This document shows positions 36,180 through 49,604 of a stretch of 64,000 bases of DNA, one piece after another. The notes beneath the pieces were generated by a model. It did not search any database. It saw only the letters and a list, made by a program, of their open reading frames with translations, and was not told the DNA's origin. Origin of the DNA: Bagarius yarrelli. Its lineage: Eukaryota; Chordata; Actinopteri; Siluriformes; Sisoridae. Position numbers and translations under genes: made by a program. The DNA is taken from contig VCAZ01000044.1 of NCBI GenBank assembly GCA_005784505.1, positions 1,982,310-2,046,309 on the forward strand. The letters are read 5' to 3'. Numbering within the stretch: position 1 is the stretch's first letter; the number at the start of each line of letters is the position of its first letter.

Positions 36180-37350
36180 ACAGTACAACAAACCTGCGTA
36201 ATTTATCCACTGACCTGACACCGACTATATTTAATAGCCTAAGATAGCTGGATAATAACACCTTATATGTACAAAAACACTATGTGAGAGTCTATGTGTT
36301 ACATAGTGATGTGTGCTACTTGACACAAAAATGTCAAATATGATATGATGTGTATAATTTAACCAGAGCTGGTAGAAAAGCCCTTTGAAAATCTTCTGGT
36401 TAAAACTTTTATAAGACTTAATTATAGATTATTCATGCCTGTAATTTAATGTGCACTAGCTTGCATCTAAAAATCTACTTGTCCAGACAGAAATTAGCCA
36501 GACAAATCACAAATGCAGCTGTTTAATGCCATGTATCAAGTCAGATGTCAGCTCAGGTTCTCCTTTTCCCTTTACTGGTTGGTCATGTTTATTTCTCTAT
36601 TTTAGTGTATGAGATCCTTAACTAGTTATGTGCAAAATTGTTAGAAAAAGCTAGACGTTTTCATGTAGTGCATAAAACGCAGGATGCATTTTAAATGCTA
36701 TGGTTATACTGTAATTATTAATTGTTAGAAAACCTCAAAGAAAGCACTTAAAATATGGACAGTACACAGTGTAAGCATGTATTTTTTATGTTGACTATCA
36801 AGTCATTCCAGTAGATGGCGATCTTATATCAGTCTACCAGTTTTTCCTTTGTTACACAATCTATATAAACCAGTAAATAAGAAAGCAAAATATTTTAAAT
36901 AGTTCTGATTATAACAATACAAACCTTATTAAATTATTTAATAATGCAATTATTTATTTACTCTGTTCTCGAAAATTACACAATAATATTGTTTTAGTCA
37001 TCTGTAAGTCACTGAATATTTCACTATACAATAAGGCAGTGTCTAAAAAGAAGTGGTTTACATTGTGTACAATAACTAATGAGATAACTAAAACACTAAA
37101 AATGAGCTCTTCTTTATAGCTTTAGGTAATGTTAGTTGACACATTGATATTTATTATAATCGTGGCATTGTTAGTATGTCTGACCAGCTCTGAAACACCT
37201 TCAGTATATATTAATAACAACTCTTATATATGTTATCACCAGATTGATGCCTTTGTGAAAAAAAGTAACAAACAAGACTATATACTGTCTGCTATAGGAT
37301 CATTCAGAAATCCAGGTGTATTATACAAAACCTTTTTATGCTACTTTTAG
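36180..37350. other. Non-coding stretch, nothing assigned
   Basis: AT-rich; no coding or structured RNA signal seen. Confidence 0.35.
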
Positions 37351-37354
37351 CTAT

Positions 37355-37415
<61 letters not shown>
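37355..37415. repeat. CT microsatellite
   Basis: About 30 uninterrupted CT units. Confidence 0.95.
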
Positions 37416-37418
<3 letters not shown>

Positions 37419-37799
37419 TCGGGGTGGGGTGGTTTCATTGTCTTATTCCTGGCTCTGATTAGTAAAGATGTCTGCAATGTGACACACACCGCTGGAAGCA
37501 CATTTTTTTCTTCTTTAATTTAAAACCTCAAGCAACCTGATGTGCCACTCTGAATCAAGGATACATGAGCAGGAACATAATTTATACAAATAGAAGAAAG
37601 GTTGATAATAGCCTAATTATAATATTTCTACACATAATCTATTTTAGTAATTTAAAGGTAATGTTTATGATTTGAGTTGGAAATAGTTTTTATCTACCAA
37701 TACATTTTTTTAGTGATCTCAATAAACACTTCTAAAAAGGCTTTTTCACTAGATTGTGAACGTGGATGCAAGGATTTGCTCATTAATCCACAACAGTAT

Positions 37800-38025
37800 T
37801 AACTATACACAGTGGTATCCCGAATGTGTTTAGTGGGGTTAGGATCAGGGTTCTCTGAAGGACACTCGAATTCTTACACTTCGACTAAAACACACCATGT
37901 CTTTATGGAGTTCAAGGGATTTGTATTCAGTGCCATGCTTGGACAGTTTTTGGGTGTGTTAGTTCCAGTAAATGGAAATCTAAATGTTGCAGTATACAGA
38001 CAGTTGTGTGCTATACATACAGTAC
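37800..38025 (-). mobile_element. Tc1-like transposase relic
   Basis: The + strand is the complement of a Tc1 catalytic-region fragment: GTGTTTAGTGGGGTTAGGAT, then ACCATGTCTTTATGGAGTTC. It is short and broken. Confidence 0.5.
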
Positions 38026-38199
38026 ACATACAGTAAATAATCTATATCTCAATACTGTACATACACAGTATATAGTTGCACACATAAACCGTACAGATGT
38101 TGTTTATAAATAGCATCAAAAACCCTGAATTTGGGGAATTTCAGACTTGTGAAAAATACATCAAAACTGATTATATAAAAAAAATCTTATATTTATTAC

Positions 38200-38384
38200 C
38201 ATTTAACAGTAATGGAGGTACACCGCCAAATGAAGCAAAGTAAAAGTAATGTTTTTTACTCCAAATGTACTTGGGTAAGGGTAAAAGTACCCTTTAAATT
38301 AATCTTTAAATTAAAAGTCACCCAAAAAATTCACTCAAGTAAATGTAATGTAATAAATTGAATTCGTTACTACCCACCTATGAA
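38200..38384. mobile_element. hAT-type terminal fragment
   Basis: Contains AAGTAAAAGTAATG and TCACTCAAGTAAATGTAATG and ends GTTACTACCCACCTATG. This resembles the right end of the hAT element at 21294-22531. No left end or target duplication is seen. Confidence 0.45.
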
Positions 38385-38512
38385 TATAAATAAAGATAAG
38401 TGCTATTTAGAACAGTCAAGATGCTGATAAACTTGTGTACCATATGCACACGAGTACCAACTGTGGGACAATCTGTAGAACAGGAACCTGCTGTTACATT
38501 GAAAGACACTAC

Positions 38513-38514
<2 letters not shown>

Positions 38515-38553
<39 letters not shown>

Positions 38554-38566
38554 GGAGAGAGAGAGT
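38515..38566. repeat. GA microsatellite
   Basis: About 24 GA units with an interruption at the right end. Confidence 0.9.
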
Positions 38567-38869
38567 GCAAGAGGACAAAACTGATCAATTACTCACATAA
38601 CATGCAGTCCTTCAGGAATTTTCACTTTATTGGCTCAGACATCTGTTATAATATTGTCATAATGTGTAATAAGATTGGGCCTGCTGTACCCAAATACAGA
38701 GAAGAGAAGAAAATGCAGCTATGAAAGTTCAATTAAAAATGCACAGGGACAGCAGTTCTGTCCATCTGGCAAACTGCACACTTTAGGTTTTTTTTAAAAT
38801 CTCTGTCCTTTTTTTGTTTTCTCTGCTCCTGTTAAGTCTCCTGAGAATGAAAGGATGTGGACTGGTTAC

Positions 38870-39080
38870 AGGTTTTTACACACCTTCCTCTGAAAACCAA
38901 ACAGGTGAGAATCGTGTAGTTGGGCCCATGGGCCAAATATATCATCTGGCTTTATCATCTGGTGAACGCCATTTACAGCATTGCATCTAAAATACCTGAT
39001 AATCAGGTGTGTGTTTGGTCTAGCAAGTTCAAAATGACTCTTGTTTAGCAGGAACATGTGGCGGTAAAATTATTATAATC
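38870..39080. promoter_or_regulatory. CNE-like block
   Basis: Sequence of balanced composition with no repeat or frame signature. It contains a TAATCAGGTG motif and stands out from the AT-rich surroundings. A conserved-element role is an inference. Confidence 0.3.
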
Positions 39081-39189
39081 TACTAAGCCGTGGATCCTGT
39101 ATCACAGAAGGAGCTCACTTTTGAAGCTTGTTTTCTTACATTTAAAAAGCAGAGTAAATTGCTGGATTTGTGTTAAAATAGGGCTTAAG

Positions 39190-39920
39190 ATGTGTCCCGC
39201 TCGCTCACACGCAGACACATTAATTTCCTGTGTTCACACATAACTGGCTCTTTTGCTTTCTAAGAACAACATGAGTGTGGATTTATTTGGCATTAAACAA
39301 TACCGTTAAGAAGTCTAGCGGCTTTTATCACCAAGGATTAGTGCATGCTGACTTTTCCTGAGTGCAGATAAAGATGGGAAATTTTACACCGTCTGTAAAT
39401 TGAGTGTCCTCTTTGGGCCGTGTGATATTGCCCGTTGGCCAGACTGCACATGTTTCCAGCTTAAAGCATACAAGGCCCAAAGAGCTTTATTCTGTCTCCA
39501 CAGGACTAGTGCACAGCTGTGCCATATTTATCATCCCGCTCCCAATCCCGGCAAATTGGCAGTGAGATCACCGGGTGATGAGGTTAACTACTAAAGTTGT
39601 ATGTAACTTGGAGCCTCCCACGCTATGATTAATCAGGCGATGGAGAATGAGGGCCCTCTTGACGGCATCACATGCAGCGTAGAGCATCTGCGACGGTCAA
39701 GGAAAAACAAATGGTGTGTTGCCTTTGTTCCCAAAGACGATGCATAACTGAACATCCAGAGTAATTAATTTTACGTCGCCTCATCTGCAGGGTCCCGAAA
39801 GCTAATGAAAGTGTTTTCGAGTCACACCAGAGTTCAGGGCCCACGTACTGAGTTATGAGGGGAATGAAGGAATTGCTGAAATGAATCACACATCCTAGGC
39901 CTGAGCCAGTTTTAATGTGG
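39190..39920. promoter_or_regulatory. Large CNE-like block
   Basis: About 730 bp of high-complexity, higher-GC sequence without mobile-element motifs or extended codon structure. It includes GATAAAG, TAATTTTAC and TTAATCAG type sites. Its position between MITF and the FOXP1 side of the locus suggests developmental enhancers. Conservation cannot be measured here. Confidence 0.4.
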
Positions 39921-40679
39921 TTCAAGTTAAATCAAGTAAAAGAAAAAACTGTTAAAGAAAAAACTTGCAGGACATGATTCCATGAGACTTTTTTAAAATT
40001 GTGAGAAAAAAATCAAACCCATGTATAATTAACTGGAAGACAATTTTGTTTTCAGTCAGAGCTCATCCTTTAAAACCAGCTGGCAGACATACATCTGCAG
40101 CTGGAGTGTCGAAGCTCATACAAAAGGCTTGGCTGTATTTTAAAAACGATTCAAGCAAATGATGTCACTATGCAGAGGATGGTGTGGTTAAATAGTAATG
40201 TAGAAAAATACTAGAGTATTATCACCATACAGTACTTGCATCACATCTCCATACAGGATTCTGTCAGTGTCCAGTCAGTGGCAACATTTTTGTACTTAAC
40301 ACAAGATTATCTGATATGTCCGGCAAAGGCCAAGAAGTGCATTCATTTTTACAGAGGAACAAAGCACTGATTTTGCGACGCTCGATGGCGTCGAGAGGGA
40401 TTAATCGAGCAAACATTTTCTATACTTGTTATATTTAATTAGGGATTCAAATTAATAACACTGACAGAAGTGCCAGGACAACAATAACAGTGTTGTTTGT
40501 ATCTATTTATTTGTTCACATTGACATTCTAAAGAAAAAGATGAACAGAGTGAAAATGAAATATATACACATGCCTTAGCGCTCGTAATTCCCATAGCAAA
40601 TCCATAACATGCTCTGCTCCTATGCTCTCTTCTTTTCACATGTTTTTTTTGTCATGAGGCTGTTTGCTAATTTTATTTT

Positions 40680-40990
40680 GCAAAGAAGCAATCATGCCCT
40701 TTCCCTCGTGTGGGCTGTCTCAATGGGCCTCTGAGTCCTGTGAAGTGACAGCGGGTAAATATGCATAAAAAGTCAGGGAGGGGGGGGACACAATTAGCAC
40801 AAACGAGGTTGACTGCCTCCTGATTTCATTGGCAACTTCGGTCGCTGCAGTGATAAGCCTTATTATCTAGAAAATTGGCCGAGGGAAAACAGCAAGGCCT
40901 CTGATTGCCAGCAGTTGTTAGCAGATAAAGTGGTGTTGAAGACAAATTTAATTGAAGTTGAAACATGTTAAGGTGTCACATACAGTGGAG
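40680..40990. promoter_or_regulatory. CNE-like block
   Basis: High-complexity sequence rich in homeobox-, GATA- and POU-like words (TTATTATCTAG, GCAGATAAAG, ATTTAATTGAAG) with no repeat signature. The enhancer role is inferred. Confidence 0.4.
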
Positions 40991-41539
40991 AAACAGGTTT
41001 TTACCTTTGTTGGGCATCAGGGTGAATAAGCATGCATTTTGTCTAGGATTAATGTGAACTAGAATATTTCTACGAAGAGAGAAATCTACTGTATTCGACC
41101 TTTCTGCTTCAATTCCCAACTACTTTGTCTGAATATCTCAAAAGATCTTTACTGGATGTCATTGCCATATCAGTGGAAATTTTCCACTGAACATTTCAGT
41201 GGCATGCAAAGTGACAGGCATTGTCTATCCATGACTTGTATCCTTGATGAATATCAAATAAAACCTTCAAGGGAATCAAAAAAAATCACAGAGCGCTGAT
41301 TAATGGTGAATAAGACATTTGGTTTTAAAAATATTACATTGTGCTACAATATATGCACATGATGTTAGGAAATATAACCGAAGCACCTGTACCGTGTGAT
41401 CAATTGATTAACTTTCACTTTAAACGTGCCTGATGCACTCAAAGTGTAATTGGTCTTACTTTTGCATCCATGTGACAGATGTCAGTGTCTGTGAGACAAT
41501 ACTGTCACTTGATGCCTGATGTCAGATGCATGTGCTTGT

Positions 41540-41765
41540 TTTTACTTCACTCTCTTCTGGCTTGCACTTTCAAGGCAGCAGTTGACACCGCTTTTATCCA
41601 GTCAAAGAAATCTGGAGCCTCTGGTGCAGTGCTGGCTGTCAGGAATTCCAGTCGGACGGCTGGCTTTAAATGACAGACCTGCAAGCCACGGTGGTCTATT
41701 TGGCATCTGAAGCTTTCCGAGGCCATGACAGGGCATAACTTAGTTATAGAGGATGAGCAAAGTCT
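41540..41765. promoter_or_regulatory. CNE-like block
   Basis: Balanced, non-repetitive sequence in an otherwise AT-rich desert. Open frames across it have no splice context. The role is inferred. Confidence 0.25.
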
Positions 41766-43178
41766 GTAGCCTGGTATTCACTGCATAAGATCAGAAAAGG
41801 GGGAAAAAAGAAAAAACTAAGCCTTGGCATTCTCCTCAGATTTAATCCTATTCTCTTTGTATCCATTAGCACATGATAAAGCTTTAGGGGATGTGTAAAA
41901 TATTGTCCTTTTTATATCTGGATTTACTGAATTCACATCATGCGCATTTGTGGTCCATGCTGTCCATCCTTTGTGGGCTTATATAAGAGCAAAAGAGCAG
42001 TGAAGTGCTGTGTACATTTTGGTTAAAAGAAAAATGGCACATTATATAACCAACAAAAGATTTCTCCTGGTCCCTGTGTTTTCCAAATCTCCCCCTTTTG
42101 TCCTCTCAGTGTCCTCGTACACCTTAGCTTATTGTTTTTCTTTGTTGCTGTCCCCCCTATGGCTTTCTAAAATCTTTACTTAGTGCTTAATCATCTGTTT
42201 ATAAAAAGAAAGGAAAATTCTGTCAAAGAACTTGAACCTGGTCACTGCCATTATACTGAAGGAGGAAACAATTAGTGTCATTAGTAATGCTAGTGAGCAT
42301 GTGTGATATTTCAGGTCACATATTTACGTAATGAGAACTGAAAATGAGGAGGGTGGTGATAAAGAGGCCTATTATTTTGTTATAGGCTGATTCTGAAGGG
42401 GTGATGAAACATTCTGACAGCTGTCTATCAAATCAGTTGGTTGCAGGTAAATAAACCATTTTTAATAAAACCCCTTTTTTGTTAAAAAAAATTGTATTAT
42501 TATTATTATCTAAGGGAAAGTTATATCAGTGGGTGGCAAAGGTGTTAAATTAACAATGGGAGATTTTTGAACGCCTGCGGCATGAGTGAAATCTGCTGAA
42601 TAAAATCTGTTGAACAGTTTATCCACTAAGAGGCAGTATGTAGCTAGTTTTCCTCTTTGCTCCCTGTCTAAACTTATATATACAGTATCAGAATGTTATT
42701 GACCATCTTTTGTATATGTGTAATGTGCTTTTTGTCTATTAGGGGTTAATGTATGAAGAATCCAACTTTAAATATATATACAAGCTCTGCTTGTTTAACT
42801 TTATATGTTAAAATAGCAATGACATAAATAAACAGTGGTGTTTCTCTGAAATGACAGCCCGCTGGCTAAACTGTATGGGCATAAAGGTGAGCAAACATCA
42901 GCAGGACATTTTCCAGTGCACAAACCTGACAGATATTTAACTGCTATTTTTTTTCCTACAAAGCTGGTTTCAAGCCATTTTCCTATCAAAAATGTAGCTA
43001 CAACATGCCAAAGTAAGACTTGAGAAAAGTGTTACTCTATAAATTTATGACTTACTGAGGTACAGGAGATCTTAAATGAAATATTAATGACCCCTTGTGC
43101 TGGAATTACTGACAGAAGCAAAGGCCTTAATTGCTGACATGTTGGGCTGAACTAGTTTTCAGCAAATATTGTGCTCTA

Positions 43179-43180
<2 letters not shown>

Positions 43181-43214
<34 letters not shown>
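43181..43214. repeat. CT microsatellite
   Basis: About 16 CT units, followed by a short CA run. Confidence 0.9.
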
Positions 43215-43216
<2 letters not shown>

Positions 43217-43559
43217 ACACACACTTCCTCACCTCAGATTTATGTGAAGGCTTGTTTTATTAGATAGCTACAGTGTACAAGTGTACTTTTCGACCTATTT
43301 AAACACTTAGGCCAAAAGTTATTATGGGAAAATATTTCTAATTACTTTATAAACCATACACTACAGAACCTAATTTTTATACATTTTGTTATTAATTAAA
43401 CATTATTAGGCAGTAGGAAGAACATCATGTCTGCCTTTTACAGCTAACAGGAATTTATAGTGTTTAATACAATTGACACAAATATTAAATATATTTTACT
43501 TTTGCCTGGTGGGCCTTTTTAAAGCACAAACTCTGTTTATTCCCTGTTTGTAATCTTAT

Positions 43560-43860
43560 GTCTTATTGACGAAGGAACTCTCAGGCGGTATGCATGGCTC
43601 AGACTCACCTGCTGACAGACAGCACTTTACACCCCAGCAGCGTGAGCATAAGAGGCACATTTACCATAAATAATATAAATAATAAAAAAGGATGACATTT
43701 TGTCAACTTGTGCAGGATTTCAGCATAATATTTAAATAACAACAGCAATCTGGCTGCTTAGGTGTGCATTATTGATTCACACCCCTTCAGCGGTGTGCCT
43801 GCTGTCGGTAGGTTCTGTGATTATAAACCTGTTTGACATTACACTTCATGAATCACAGAT
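43560..43860. promoter_or_regulatory. CNE-like block
   Basis: Contains two GC-balanced segments (CACCTGCTGACAGACAGCAC; GCGGTGTGCCTGCTGTCGGT) around an AT-rich core. No mobile-element signature is seen. Possible enhancer, by inference. Confidence 0.3.
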
Positions 43861-43869
43861 ATGTATAAC

Positions 43870-45300
43870 TTTATTAGTACCAGTAGATTAGTGACATACA
43901 CCAGACCTTATGCACTTTTTTTTGCTGACCATCTGTTCAGGCCACAATAATGTTGAACGTTTAAATAAGATAAAGATGTTTATATATTTCTTAGAAGTAT
44001 TTCTCATTCAATTATTAATCAATTGTTAATAATTGATAGTATTTGTTATTTTTCCTGTTGGAATAAAAAATCCTTTGTTTTATCTTTGAGTGTACAATAT
44101 TAGTGAGTTATTCTGATTGTTATTACACAATTTCCTGTTTTTCAAACACTATGCAAATTTTACCTATTCGATTAATATGACTTAAAAATAGTAGATATTC
44201 GATAACTCATGTTGATAAATGAGCTAGTCTGATTGCCTAACAGTCTTTTAGTACACTTGTTTTTTTAACTCTGACATGCTTGCTCCTAGGGGGTGTATTC
44301 TGTTGGGAATGCAAAGCATGTTTTGTGCCATTTTGATAAATTAAAAAGGTTGTCTTACATGGCACAAAAGTGTTATTTTCTTCTTCAAAACAGAGACTGC
44401 TAAGGAACTAGGGAATCTACACAACAAGGCAGATTTGTAAAATAGGTTCAGAAGACAGTGCGTTTAGTAGGTACTGTATATCTAATGTATAGTGATAAGG
44501 CCCCAATGTGGCATCTTTTATCAGCAGAAGTAGGCTAACTGATTATGCAGGACCTCGAAAATTAGGCCTGCTTTTCTTATTACAACCCCATTACTGAAAT
44601 GCTATACAGAAAAAAATATTAAACTCTTGCCATGTGTGCATATACTGTATACATGCGGTGACTTAAAGGGGCTTGTGCTCAAGAAGTTATATTTTTATTT
44701 AAATCCCAGATGTACATGTTGTGTTACATATAAAGCTGTATAATACCTAGTCTCAGTCTCACGCCCACGGACCGCTGGCTGAACGTCTGATGCATATGGC
44801 ACACATATCTGGGAACTTCATTAGATTGTAAGTCGTCCTCTGCCTTGTTTACTGGTCCGCAACCTAAAGCCATCTGATCGTAGAAATAAGCTGTTTACAT
44901 TGTTGACAATAAGCATTAATCAAGATCGAGTAAATGCTGGATTCGGCAAAGTATAAAACATTAATAGTATAGATTGTTAAAAAGACGTTTAAGCGTTTTG
45001 GTTGCTTTATCTGTCATACGTCTTCTTAGCCATTCAAAGTGGCACAGCTCTTTTGCTGTCAGCTACATGAGATACCCAACCTTGTGTACCTCATACTATT
45101 TTTTCAGTACGCATTTGTACATATTAGACCATACAGTTGAATTATTTATAATTGCACAATAAAATGTCACCCAGATGAGGATCAGTTTTATTTTGAGTCT
45201 GGTGGCTCTCAAGGTTTTTTCCTTATATCATCTCAGTAAGTTTTTCTTGCCACTATGGCCATTGGTTGCTCATTAGGAATATAATTTAAATGTATTATTT
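43870..45300. other. Non-coding stretch, nothing assigned
   Basis: AT-rich. A moderately GC-richer patch at 44750-44930 could be a decayed repeat, but I cannot classify it. Confidence 0.3.
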
Positions 45301-45307
45301 TTATACT

Positions 45308-45597
45308 GGGCAGCATGGTGGCTTAGTGCTTAGCACTGTTGCCTCACAGCAAAAAGGCCCAGGGGTTCTCCCCATGCTTGCCTGGGTTTCCTTCCACTGT
45401 CAAAAAAAACATGTATTTAAAGTTAATTGGTGATACTCAATTGCCCATAGGAGTAAGTGTGAGTGTGTCTGTGGTCTGACGACCTGTCCAGGGTGTACCC
45501 CTCCTGCCTTTCGCCCTTTCAGAGACGGCTGGGATAGGCTCCATAAGATCCCTGTGACCCTGAATAAGGGAATAAGCGGGTATAGACTATGAATAAA
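45308..45597 (+). mobile_element. SINE family A
   Basis: Starts GGGCAGCATGGTGGCTTAG and ends with a GGGTATAGACTATGAATAAA tail. The B-box region is partly deleted. No clear target duplication remains. Confidence 0.7.
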
Positions 45598-45829
45598 TAC
45601 AATTTTTTTTCTTGTTGTCTGCCTAAACTTACATACCGTATGTAAGCCAAAATGTTAATATAACGCTGTTTTTGTTGTTCTAAACATATTACCAGTAAAT
45701 TGTTTTTCTAAACATACAGTCATTTTCTTTAAAAAGAAACAAGGCAAAACACTGAAGTAAAAAAATTATTTTCATCTAATATACAATATTTATGTTTAGG
45801 TTTGAATTTCTTTATGTTATTCCGAATTC

Positions 45830-46590
45830 CAGAAAAGTTGGGATTTTAAATTTGAATACATTAAAAACTTAAAGACTTTTAAATCACATGAGCTAATATT
45901 TTATTCACAATAAAACACAGATAACATAACAAATGTTTAAACTGAGAACTTTTACACTTTTATGCACATAATGAACTCATTTCAAATTTGATGCCTTCTA
46001 CAGGGCTCAAAAAAGTTGCCATGGGGGCAACAAAGGGCTAAAAAAACAATACATTTTAAAAAGATTTAGCTGGGAGAACATTTACCAACTAATTAAGTTA
46101 ACTTACATCAGGTCTGCAACATGATTAATTCTAAAAGGGGTGTCCTAGAGAAGGCGGAGTCTCTCAGAAGTATAGATGGGCAGAGGTTCTCCCTTCTGTG
46201 AAATAGTGCATAAAAAGATTCTGGAATTCTTTAAAAACTATGTTACTAAACGTTTTTTACAAATTGCAAAGGCTTTGCAAATCTCATCATCTACAGTGCA
46301 TAACATTATCAAAAGAGTAAGATAAACTGGAGAAATTTCTGTGTAAGGGACAAGCCCGAAGACCTTTGTTAGATGCCTGAGGTCTCAGACCCTCACGCGA
46401 CACTCTGCATGATTGTGTAATAGACATTACTAAATGGACCCAGGTTAACATCCAGAAACCAACGTCGGTAAACACAATCCGTCGAGCCATCTGCAGATGC
46501 CAACTAAAGCTCTATCATGCAAAAAAGATGCTATATGTGAACATGGTCCATAAGCGCAGTTGTGTCCTGTGAGCCAAGTCTTTAAAAAAA
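45830..46590 (+). mobile_element. Tc1/mariner-like element, 5' fragment
   Basis: The left part resembles a fish Tc1-type terminal region, with TATTTTATTCACAATAAAAC. It then enters a decayed transposase N-terminus. Pieces such as QIAKALQISSSTVHNIIKR-like helix-turn-helix sequence (about 46255-46320) and SVNTIRRAICRCQLKLYHAK (about 46465-46530) are readable with shifts. The element stops at a poly-A tract near 46580. The superfamily name is moderately sure. Confidence 0.55.
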
Positions 46591-46599
46591 AAAAAAAAA

Positions 46600-48045
46600 T
46601 AATTTTTCATAAGTATTTTTGTTTTTCCTAGCCTACTATGGGCAATATATTAATGGTAAAGAAATGGTGATATTAAACCCACTTTTGCTATCACTTTTTG
46701 CTATCACTTTTTGATTGTTGATAAGTATAAAAAAGTTATCTTCAACCATAAAAATTACGCTTGAAGATAAGGTTAGCCAATCAGATGTAAAAACATCCCA
46801 GGCTATGTTCACACTGCGAGGTTTAGTGCTCAAATTCGGCCAATATCAAAGTTTCAGTGTAAACTGGTTATATGAAAAAAGAACACCGAAGACATTTATA
46901 AGGTGCAGCAACCAACGGTGAATTGGTTAAGGAGGAAGAGGAAGAGAAGAAAAAGGGCTACCGTTTTAATAAAAAGCATGTTGTAAAGCAGTGGCTGATA
47001 CTTCAGTATGGAGGTGTGTGTAGATGCAGAGCCGGAGGCTCGAATGAAGGGACTGTGATGTGAACACCTTCAGAGTTTAGCCAAATCAATTATATATCAA
47101 CTGTTTATAGTACAAAATGATGACGCATATCAATCGGAAATTACTGCATCAACAATACACGGTTAAAATGGTTAATGTATTCATTACTATTCTAAAATTA
47201 AACATTATAAAAGTAAAAAAATAAAACAGTATAATACACATTTTGATACTGGCTATGTAAATACTAACTTATTTAAATTAATTACTAACAGATTCTTGCA
47301 ACCTGGTTGCCTGGCTACCAGACCATTGTCTCTTATAGTTCATGCTTTTTTGAAAGCATTAATATTCTGCAGTTATTCCACAAGCTACTCATTGTCCACA
47401 GAGACTATTTTGAATGCAGATTCATCTTGAGATGAAACGTTTTCTTTTTTCGGGCTGTGCGAAGCTATTTAACAGACTAATTAGATTAGCGTATGTCAAT
47501 TTCGCAACAATGAATACTAAATATGCTTCTTCTTCTTCAAAGATTTTGGAAAATTTCACACTGCAGCACAAATACATTTTTATCTTATCTTAAACAAACT
47601 GCTCAAACCTGGATTATTTATTGTAAATTAAGCAGAATAAGACACTGATCTTTACAGCAATATAAAGACTGTATGCATATATTTGTAGCTGCAGATTGTC
47701 ACATTCTGTGACAATGACACGCAAAGATGATCTGTGCATCATAAATATGAATCAATGTGTTAATGATACAGAACTATATTGATGTAGGTGCTTTTGAGGC
47801 ATGTTGTGACAGATCCTTAATAAAAAAATCATGACTGATGGCCTGTTTTTAGATGTCATGCCTTTGTTCTGTAAGCATGATAAATGTTATAAAATACACT
47901 GCAAATAAAAGCTGTATTCGTTTTTCCTGGTTTTGCTGATTAGCACTGGGCAAACGTTCAAAATAACAGAATCCGCTGAGAAGACCAACACCAGAGTAAA
48001 GAGCCAAATAGACATCGAGATTTACTGGGGTGGAGAGGTGGCTAT
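46600..48045. other. Non-coding stretch, nothing assigned
   Basis: AT-rich, with a 17-bp tandem-like repeat (TTGCTATCACTTTT) near 46685-46712. No gene recognised. Confidence 0.35.
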
Positions 48046-48049
48046 GAGG

Positions 48050-48740
48050 AGTTATAGCAGCCTCATCAGGAGAGGCCATGGAGTGTGGGATCAATACTCG
48101 ACTAATGCAACGCTTTCATTATTCGTTCTGACCCAGAGACAGCCACTAAAAGCAGCCAGGTAATTCAATGGCTGTGTGACCCTTAAGGCAATGTCTCAGT
48201 CACTTTCCACAGTGGATGCCTCAAAACTCTCAGGACCTTTACTACTGAGCATTAACAGGGACACATTAACACATAGCCTTTGTATAGCGCATCCGGCATT
48301 TTGATGTGCCTAACAAGAACACAATAAATTGCTCCTCATTACGCAGTAATTAACTCCACCTCCCCTCCTCCCGCCGCAGACAAGACCCATCCATTCCCTC
48401 CTCCTGCTGTGAGCCTCTTTAATTTCCCTACCTCCACAGGGGGTAGGGGCACAGAGATAGAGTACCACGCTCCATCATTTCCAGCCATATGTACCTTTTG
48501 CAGATCCAGTCCAAGGTTTCTAATAGGGCAACACCTGGAAGGAAGCGGGAGACTTAAGAAGATCAAGCTGAACTTTCAACCTTGATTTGATGTGTTTAAA
48601 AGGCTCTTAAATTAGTGATGGGTTAAATCCTTAATAATCCCTACAGACCTTCAGGCGTCTCTGGAGGGTTTTAAAGAAATCACAGTGTTAATTGTTAAAA
48701 TGAGGTTTATTAATTGGACGTGGAGGAAAAATCACCTGTC
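48050..48740. promoter_or_regulatory. Large CNE-like block
   Basis: About 690 bp of high-complexity sequence lacking mobile-element motifs. It has several homeodomain/LIM-type words (TTAATTGG, TAATTAACTCC, GGTTTATTAATTGG) and a pyrimidine-rich centre. This is the strongest visual candidate for a conserved regulatory cluster in the desert. The role is inferred. Confidence 0.4.
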
Positions 48741-48744
48741 ATAA

Positions 48745-49564
48745 GACAAAAGATGGGCTGATGATTGAAAAGTATCTTTGAAGCAAGATCTCACAATGGC
48801 TGCAAAGTAACCTTTAGGGAATATATATATATATATTTATATAATAGTTTTTGGATAGCCCGAAGGCACATATTTTAACTTACTAAAAGGAGGGGTCTTT
48901 ATTGATGCCACACACACACACAGACAATTAATATTGCCCCAACACAGTGGAGTAATTTTTTATTTTAATGCAAAAATACGATATGATATAAAGTTTGTTA
49001 GAAATTCTGTATATTACAACAGGATTAACCAAATATAATCTGGAGCTAAATACTCTACTAAGCAACGCTAAAAAGTACTACCAAAATTACACACACACGT
49101 AACTGTTAAGGTTAAGTTTATTGTTATTTTAATTACACAATGCATATATATATATGCTTTAAATATGATAGCATTTCACAACGTGAATCATCACTGTGTT
49201 CTTGATAATACTGTCATGGTCGAAACATTAACAGAACTAACCCCTTCATAAAGAGATCATTTGAACAACAATAGAGAATAGCCACAGGAACAAAATAGGA
49301 CACCAAGGCAAGGGTGCTACAGCATCCTCAGGAATCCTACTTTCCGCGGTAATGTGTGGTGATCGCTTTAAGGAGCTGTTGCAGCTGCTGCTGGTTGGCT
49401 GCCCACTAGCCTTCAAGTCGGCTTCCTCCTTTGATTGATTCGCCAGTTTAAGGATCAATCTTATTTTATTTCATTTGGGATTTCCAAAAGCCAGAAAAGA
49501 GATTTTGCACCATTTGGACTGGGGTTTTTTAGAACTTAGTTATTTTTTAAGGTCTTTTTTAAAC

Positions 49565-49604
<40 letters not shown>

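Noticed and set aside
47849..48163. Open frames on both strands around 48 kb
   Set aside because: Neither frame has splice signals or a recognisable protein. The region looks like non-coding sequence of the neighbouring CNE-like block.
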